Shown: positions 20,835-23,962 of the stretch, one piece after another
Layout of the letters: each line of letters begins with the position of its first letter
How positions within the stretch are numbered: position 1 is the stretch's first letter
Source: SVQP01 sp045650025
GTDB taxonomy: Bacteria; Bacillota; Clostridia; Oscillospirales; CAG-272
DNA length: 23,962 nucleotides
Reading direction: 5' to 3'
Assembly: GCA_045650025.1 (NCBI GenBank)
Contig: JAZRQR010000080.1
Location: forward strand, 1 to 23,962
The notes under the pieces: model-generated
Database searches by the model: none
Seen by the model: only the letters and a program-made list of their open reading frames with translations
What the model was told of the DNA's origin: nothing
Translations under genes and position numbers: made by a program

Positions 20835-21530
20835 ATGGGATTCGGAATACTGTTTTTGTTCTATTTCCTGGCATTTTTCGTGCCGCTTTCCTATCTGCAT
20901 GTGATTGGATATGCGGGCATTGCCTGGGCGCTGACCAAGCTCAAGGATTACCGCCCTGCATTTCTGAAGGCTGCGTGGTGGCTGATCCCGCTTGGCGCGT
21001 GCTGCCTTTACCACGTGGCGGGCAGCGTGCTGGATCTGCTCCCGTACTTTGGGGTGGCAGCTCCCGAGCTGACGCTGATGGGCAAGCTGCCCACCGCCGT
21101 CGTCAGCATTCTGGAAAGCGTATGTATGCTGGGCTTTCACATTGTATTTTTGCGCCAGCTGCGTGGCTTTGCAGCCGAGCTGGAGCTGCCTGCCATTGCC
21201 AAAAGAGCCGACTGGGGCTTGTGGCTGGTAGGCGTGCAGGTCAGCACCTACGTGCTGGCACTTACGCTGGAGCTTTGCGGTATGCCCTTGCAGCTGCTTT
21301 CGATCCTTGCGTTCTTTACGCAGTTCGTATGGGCTGTGTTTAACCTGATCAATCTCTTTACCTGTTACATGTACATTTGTCCCGAAGGGGATGAGGACAT
21401 GGAGCGCGCGCCCTCCCGCTTTGGATTTGTCAACGAGATCCGCGGCAAGATGGAGGAGCGCGACCGCATGGCACGCGAGCGCGAGGCGGCGGCTATGCAA
21501 GCAAGAAAGCAAAAGAAAAAGAAAAAGTAA
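20835..21530 (+). CDS. Polytopic membrane protein, unknown function
   Basis: The 231-aa protein has about five hydrophobic helices (approximately residues 2-24, 25-36 with 46-60, 85-110, 128-150 and 152-182). It ends in a ~45-residue charged tail rich in Arg, Lys, Glu and Met, finishing in a run of lysines, which suggests a coiled cytosolic extension that could contact nucleic acid or acidic phospholipid. I do not recognise a family or catalytic motif. ATG 20835 has AAGAGG ahead and lies 9 bases after the secA stop; the next membrane-protein gene begins 29 bases after its stop. Context allows a link to protein export or envelope function, but no direct evidence. Confidence 0.65.
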   Translation: MGFGILFLFYFLAFFVPLSYLHVIGYAGIAWALTKLKDYRPAFLKAAWWLIPLGACCLYHVAGSVLDLLPYFGVAAPELTLMGKLPTAVVSILESVCMLGFHIVFLRQLRGFAAELELPAIAKRADWGLWLVGVQVSTYVLALTLELCGMPLQLLSILAFFTQFVWAVFNLINLFTCYMYICPEGDEDMERAPSRFGFVNEIRGKMEERDRMAREREAAAMQARKQKKKKK

Positions 21531-21559
21531 CCTTTATTTCGTGAAAGGAGAGTGCACGA

Positions 21560-23038
21560 ATGCAGATCCGACCCAGAAAGCGCATGGGCTTTTGGCTCAT
21601 TACCTTGTCTGCGCTGTTTTTATTCAATCCCGATATTGCAGTATTTGATCTGCTGCCCGACGTATTTGGGTATATTTTGTTGTCGCTGGGGCTTTCCTCG
21701 CTCTCCTATCTCAATTACCATTTTGAGGAGAGCGCAAAGCGCTTCCAGCGTCTGATCGCGCTGGGAACGGCGCGCCTTGCGTTTGTTGTTGTGCTGTTCG
21801 GCTTGGTCAACAGTACCGATCGTCCCACGGCAATGCTGCTTGGCAATTTCGTGTTTGGCGTGCTGGAGCTGCTGATGCTGCTGCCGGCATATCACCATCT
21901 GTTCGAGGGGCTTTTGTATGCAGGCTCGCGTGCGGGTGTGGGAGAGAGCATCTTCCGCCCGACGGCGGCAAGCAAGCTGTGGTCGCTTCTGATCAAGCGC
22001 AGATCCGAATTTGAAGGGCAGAGCGCTCCCGTCAGCGTGACCGAAAGCTTTTCCTTTATGACCGCGCTGTTTGCGGTGTCCAAGGTGGTGCTGAGCGTAC
22101 TGCCTGAGTTTGCGGTGCTGACCGAGCATTCGGATTCGGCTCCCAACCTGTACGTCTACGTTTGGATGTTCCGCGTGGGTGCGGTGCTGTTGGGCACGGT
22201 GCTTGGCGCGGTGTGGCTGCTGCTTGCGCTGCGCTACTATAGCGGCATCCTGCGTGATCGCGCGTTTGTGGACGAGCTGCGCGACAAGTATATGCGCGAT
22301 GTGTATCCCAACAAGGATCTGTTTGTGGCAAAGCGCTACAAGCTGGGCTCGTTTTTCCTTCTGCTTGGCGTGATGCTGTCGGTGGATCTTCCCATGGATG
22401 ACGTCAACATTCTGCCCGACGTGCTTTGCGCACTTTGCCTGATGGCAGGCGTGCTGGCGCTGCGGCATTACGTGACGGCGTGGAAGGCAAGCGTGGCGGT
22501 GCTTGGCGCTTATGCGGTGGCTTCGGTTGCCGAAATCCTTTGGCAGATCCGCTATTTCAAGATCGAGGGGTTTGAAGCAGAAGCGGCTCTTAACGGTGCA
22601 AAAGCCACCGAGGCGTATACTGTGTCCATCGTGTTCAGCGCGGTGTGTGCGGTACTGTTCGTGCTGAGCATGCTTTGCGTGATCAATTGCCTCAAGGACA
22701 TGATCCGTACGCATACCGGCTTTGAGGTGGCGCACGTGGATATGCAGACCTACGGGCGCAAAAATGCGCTGCACAAGCAGCTGATCCGCGGGCTTGTGCC
22801 TGTGGTGGTCATGGTGTGCATCTGCGCTGTTGGCAGTGTGGTCTATACCGTGATGCTGCCGTACAGCGGCATGGGCGGGGAATGGTATCGCATTCTCGCC
22901 ACCATGATGTGGGTCATCAATTTGTTCCTTGGCGTGGTGCTGGTGGTGCTGTTCTCGGAAAAGAACAACGACATTCAGGAGCAGCTGCACAACCGCTATT
23001 TGCTCACGGGTACACCGTCTGCCAAGCAAACTGAATAA
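21560..23038 (+). CDS. Large polytopic membrane protein with internal duplication
   Basis: The 492-aa protein has roughly 10-12 hydrophobic segments. The first ~75 residues (RMGFWLITLSALFLFNPDI, then DLLPDVFGYILLSLGL) resemble a later block at ~262-335 (YKLGSFFLLLGVMLSVDLP, then NILPDVLCALCLMAGVLAL), both centred on LPDV between two helices; this points to an ancient internal duplication. Similar 'NPxIxxxDxLPDxxGY' starts occur in uncharacterised clostridial membrane proteins as far as I recall, with no assigned role. AAAGGAGA at 21543 precedes the ATG by about 9 bases. It follows the other membrane protein and precedes a Q/N-rich peptide gene. No catalytic or transporter signature was recognised. 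Confidence 0.68.
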   Translation: MQIRPRKRMGFWLITLSALFLFNPDIAVFDLLPDVFGYILLSLGLSSLSYLNYHFEESAKRFQRLIALGTARLAFVVVLFGLVNSTDRPTAMLLGNFVFGVLELLMLLPAYHHLFEGLLYAGSRAGVGESIFRPTAASKLWSLLIKRRSEFEGQSAPVSVTESFSFMTALFAVSKVVLSVLPEFAVLTEHSDSAPNLYVYVWMFRVGAVLLGTVLGAVWLLLALRYYSGILRDRAFVDELRDKYMRDVYPNKDLFVAKRYKLGSFFLLLGVMLSVDLPMDDVNILPDVLCALCLMAGVLALRHYVTAWKASVAVLGAYAVASVAEILWQIRYFKIEGFEAEAALNGAKATEAYTVSIVFSAVCAVLFVLSMLCVINCLKDMIRTHTGFEVAHVDMQTYGRKNALHKQLIRGLVPVVVMVCICAVGSVVYTVMLPYSGMGGEWYRILATMMWVINLFLGVVLVVLFSEKNNDIQEQLHNRYLLTGTPSAKQTE

Positions 23039-23109
23039 GATGTGCGCCGGTGGTGCATACTGTCTGTGTCCCCAAAAGGGAAAACTTGAAAACACAGGAG
23101 ATTTACAGT

Positions 23110-23214
23110 ATGCAGAAGGAACAGAATCAGAACAAGAATCAGAACCAGAATACCAATCAGAACCAGCCCCAGAATCAGAACAATCAGAATCAGGGCAAGA
23201 ACCAAAAGAACTGA
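23110..23214 (+). CDS. Q/N-rich 34-residue peptide
   Basis: A short frame reads MQKEQNQNKNQNQNTNQNQP and continues in the same style to a TGA at 23212-23214. Of its 34 residues about 24 are Gln or Asn, the rest mainly Lys. An AGGAG ribosome site (23096-23100) lies 9 bases upstream. Asn is written both AAT and AAC within the repeats, which suggests the amino acids rather than the DNA are conserved. Small Q/N-rich proteins of this sort are frequent in Clostridia and unannotated; prion-like assembly, RNA binding or a spore role are conceivable but unproven. It lies between a membrane-protein gene and a helicase gene with a hairpin after it. The alternative is a non-coding low-complexity spacer. 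Confidence 0.55.
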   Translation: MQKEQNQNKNQNQNTNQNQPQNQNNQNQGKNQKN

Positions 23215-23223
23215 CAAGGATGC

Positions 23224-23245
23224 GGATGCCGCCCATGCGGCGTCC
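23224..23245 (+). other. Hairpin between the Q/N peptide gene and the helicase gene
   Basis: GGATGCCGC (23224-23232) pairs with GCGGCGTCC (23237-23245) as a 9-bp stem with one G-T pair and a CCAT loop. No T-run follows, so it is probably not a terminator; it may stabilise or process the transcript. Confidence 0.5.
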
Positions 23246-23266
23246 GTTACATAGCGAAAGGACACC

Positions 23267-23605
23267 ATGCAGCACAATTACGATCGATTTTTACGTGCCA
23301 AAAGAGCACTGTTTGATACATACTATCAAAGCCTGAATGCCATGCAGCGCAAGGCGATCTACAGCATCAACGGCCCGCTTCTGGTGCTGGCAGGCGCGGG
23401 AAGCGGCAAGACTACGGTGCTTGTCAAGAGAATTGCGCATATCATTCGCTTTGGTGACGCTTACATGACCGACCGCGTGCCGGGCGGCGTGGATCAGGCG
23501 TACATTGAGGACCTGGAGCGCGCAGTCAAGCTGCCGCCCGAGCAGATCGGCGAGATTCTGACCGAGCTTGCCGAGCAGCCTTGTCCGCCTTACCGTATCC
23601 TATGC
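23267..23605 (+). CDS. UvrD/PcrA-type helicase, N-terminal fragment (broken at junction)
   Basis: About 112 codons of a superfamily 1 DNA helicase. The Q-motif region SLNAMQRKAIYSINGP (~residues 23-38) is followed by the Walker A LVLAGAGSGKTTVLVKRI (~39-56) and a helix. A ~45-residue insertion before motif Ia is common in clostridial UvrD relatives. It ends with CPPYRILC, where the family continues into 'ITFTNKAA'. That continuation is missing: from about 23602 the frame translates antisense ileS sequence, still open to the window end but meaningless. GAAAGGA upstream and ATG 23267 mark a normal start. The protein would unwind DNA during repair or replication if complete. The truncation is probably an assembly artefact. 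Confidence 0.82.
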
Positions 23606-23962
23606 GAACTTGCCCGCATCCTTTGTCTGATAACCTCTGTCATCAACGGGAACGATGATTTCGATGCCATATCTCTGGCAGGTCTGGTAGTCGTCTGCAC
23701 CAAAGCCGGGAGCTGTGTGAACGCAACCTGTACCGCTATCCATTGTAACGTAGTCTGCGTTACAAACAAGACTCTCTCTCTCAAGGAAGGGGTGCTGAGC
23801 CTTCATATATTCGAACTCGCGACCGGGCATTTTAGCGAGAACCTCGTAGTTTCCGATCTTACCCTCTTCCATTGTTTTGGGAAGACGAGCTTCTGCCACG
23901 ATATAGCACTCACCGTTTTCTGCCTTAGCAACAACGTAATCCTCATCAGGATTGAGCGCGAT
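23603..23962 (-). CDS. ileS: Isoleucyl-tRNA synthetase, internal fragment (CP1 editing domain)
   Basis: The reverse strand encodes about 120 residues from the window edge (IALNPDEDYVVAKAENGECY and on) down to DRGYQTKDAGKFA. They match the CP1 editing domain of IleRS, including the signature GTGCVHTAPGFGADDYQTC. Both ends of the gene are missing: the upstream part lies past the window edge, and the downstream part is cut at ~23603, where the family continues with a glycine but a TAG appears. Codon choice (ACA for Thr, GTT for Val, GCT, AAA) differs from all other genes here, which favour ACC/ACG, GTG/GTC and GCG/GCC. This suggests the piece comes from another genome. Confidence 0.88.

Noticed and set aside
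18123..21512. Long minus-strand ORF (over 1100 codons) opposite secA
   Set aside because: It is antisense to clearly recognisable SecA and the next membrane protein; its openness is a by-product of strongly biased codons. The same holds for the minus frames at 21620-23275 and 14821-16185.
23224..23245. Rho-independent terminator after the Q/N peptide gene
   Set aside because: The hairpin is good but no T-run follows, so it was listed only as a hairpin.
22929..23336. Ser/Glu-rich ORF overlapping the Q/N peptide gene in another frame
   Set aside because: It starts inside the membrane-protein gene, has no own ribosome site and crosses the start of the helicase gene; its acidic pattern is the frame-shifted reading of CAG-AAT repeats.
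23267..23962. A 232-aa fusion protein running to the window end
   Set aside because: Residues after about 112 are the antisense translation of ileS and resemble nothing; the frame is open by chance after the junction.

Overview
The window looks like chromosomal DNA of an uncultured Clostridia member (Bacillota), probably a gut metagenome contig. Supporting this are a murB-whiA-dnaE block, a clostridial-type DnaE with an N-terminal PHP domain, a 915-aa SecA ending in a CxC...CC metal site, a class A penicillin-binding protein with an acidic tail, strong TTGACA/TATAAT-type promoters and rho-independent terminators. No rRNA, tRNA, transposase or conventional CRISPR array was seen.

Layout. 1-354: the 5' end of a minus-strand four-helix-bundle gene (S23/IVP-like) with its own promoter, which directly abuts an array of 8-bp GTGATATT repeats separated by short palindromes. 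355-2211 (-): a putative (alpha/alpha)6 glycosidase. 2475-3134 (+): an orphan lipoprotein. 3325-9374 (+): a compact operon HAD phosphatase-murB-whiA-dnaE, with a clear promoter and terminator. 9578-11870 (+): three translationally coupled genes, two different ECF-type sigma factors followed by a membrane-anchored leucine-rich-repeat protein that probably acts as anti-sigma/sensor. 12164-12688 (-) and 12776-15109 (+): a divergent pair, a BofC-C-like membrane protein and a bifunctional PBP, sharing a short inverted-repeat region. 15162-16173 (+): a TspO-like protein and a DUF4430-type lipoprotein. 16225-17917 (-): a tRNA wobble-modification pair, trmL then mnmA. 18078-23605 (+): secA, two polytopic membrane proteins, a 34-aa Q/N-rich peptide gene and the start of a UvrD-type helicase.

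Two repeat systems stand out. One is the GTGATATT hairpin array beside the four-helix-bundle promoter. The other is a dispersed palindromic family, consensus about GTAGGGGCGA-variable tip-TCGCCC, found at three intergenic sites as inverted pairs and once in frame inside dnaE, where it encodes part of an interdomain linker.

The right end is not trustworthy as contiguous sequence. At about 23602 the helicase gene stops matching its family and an antisense internal fragment of ileS begins, with clearly different codon choice (many ACA and GTT). The simplest explanation is a chimeric assembly join; the alternative is a real rearrangement breakpoint. A gene caller would fuse the two into a false ORF running to the window end.
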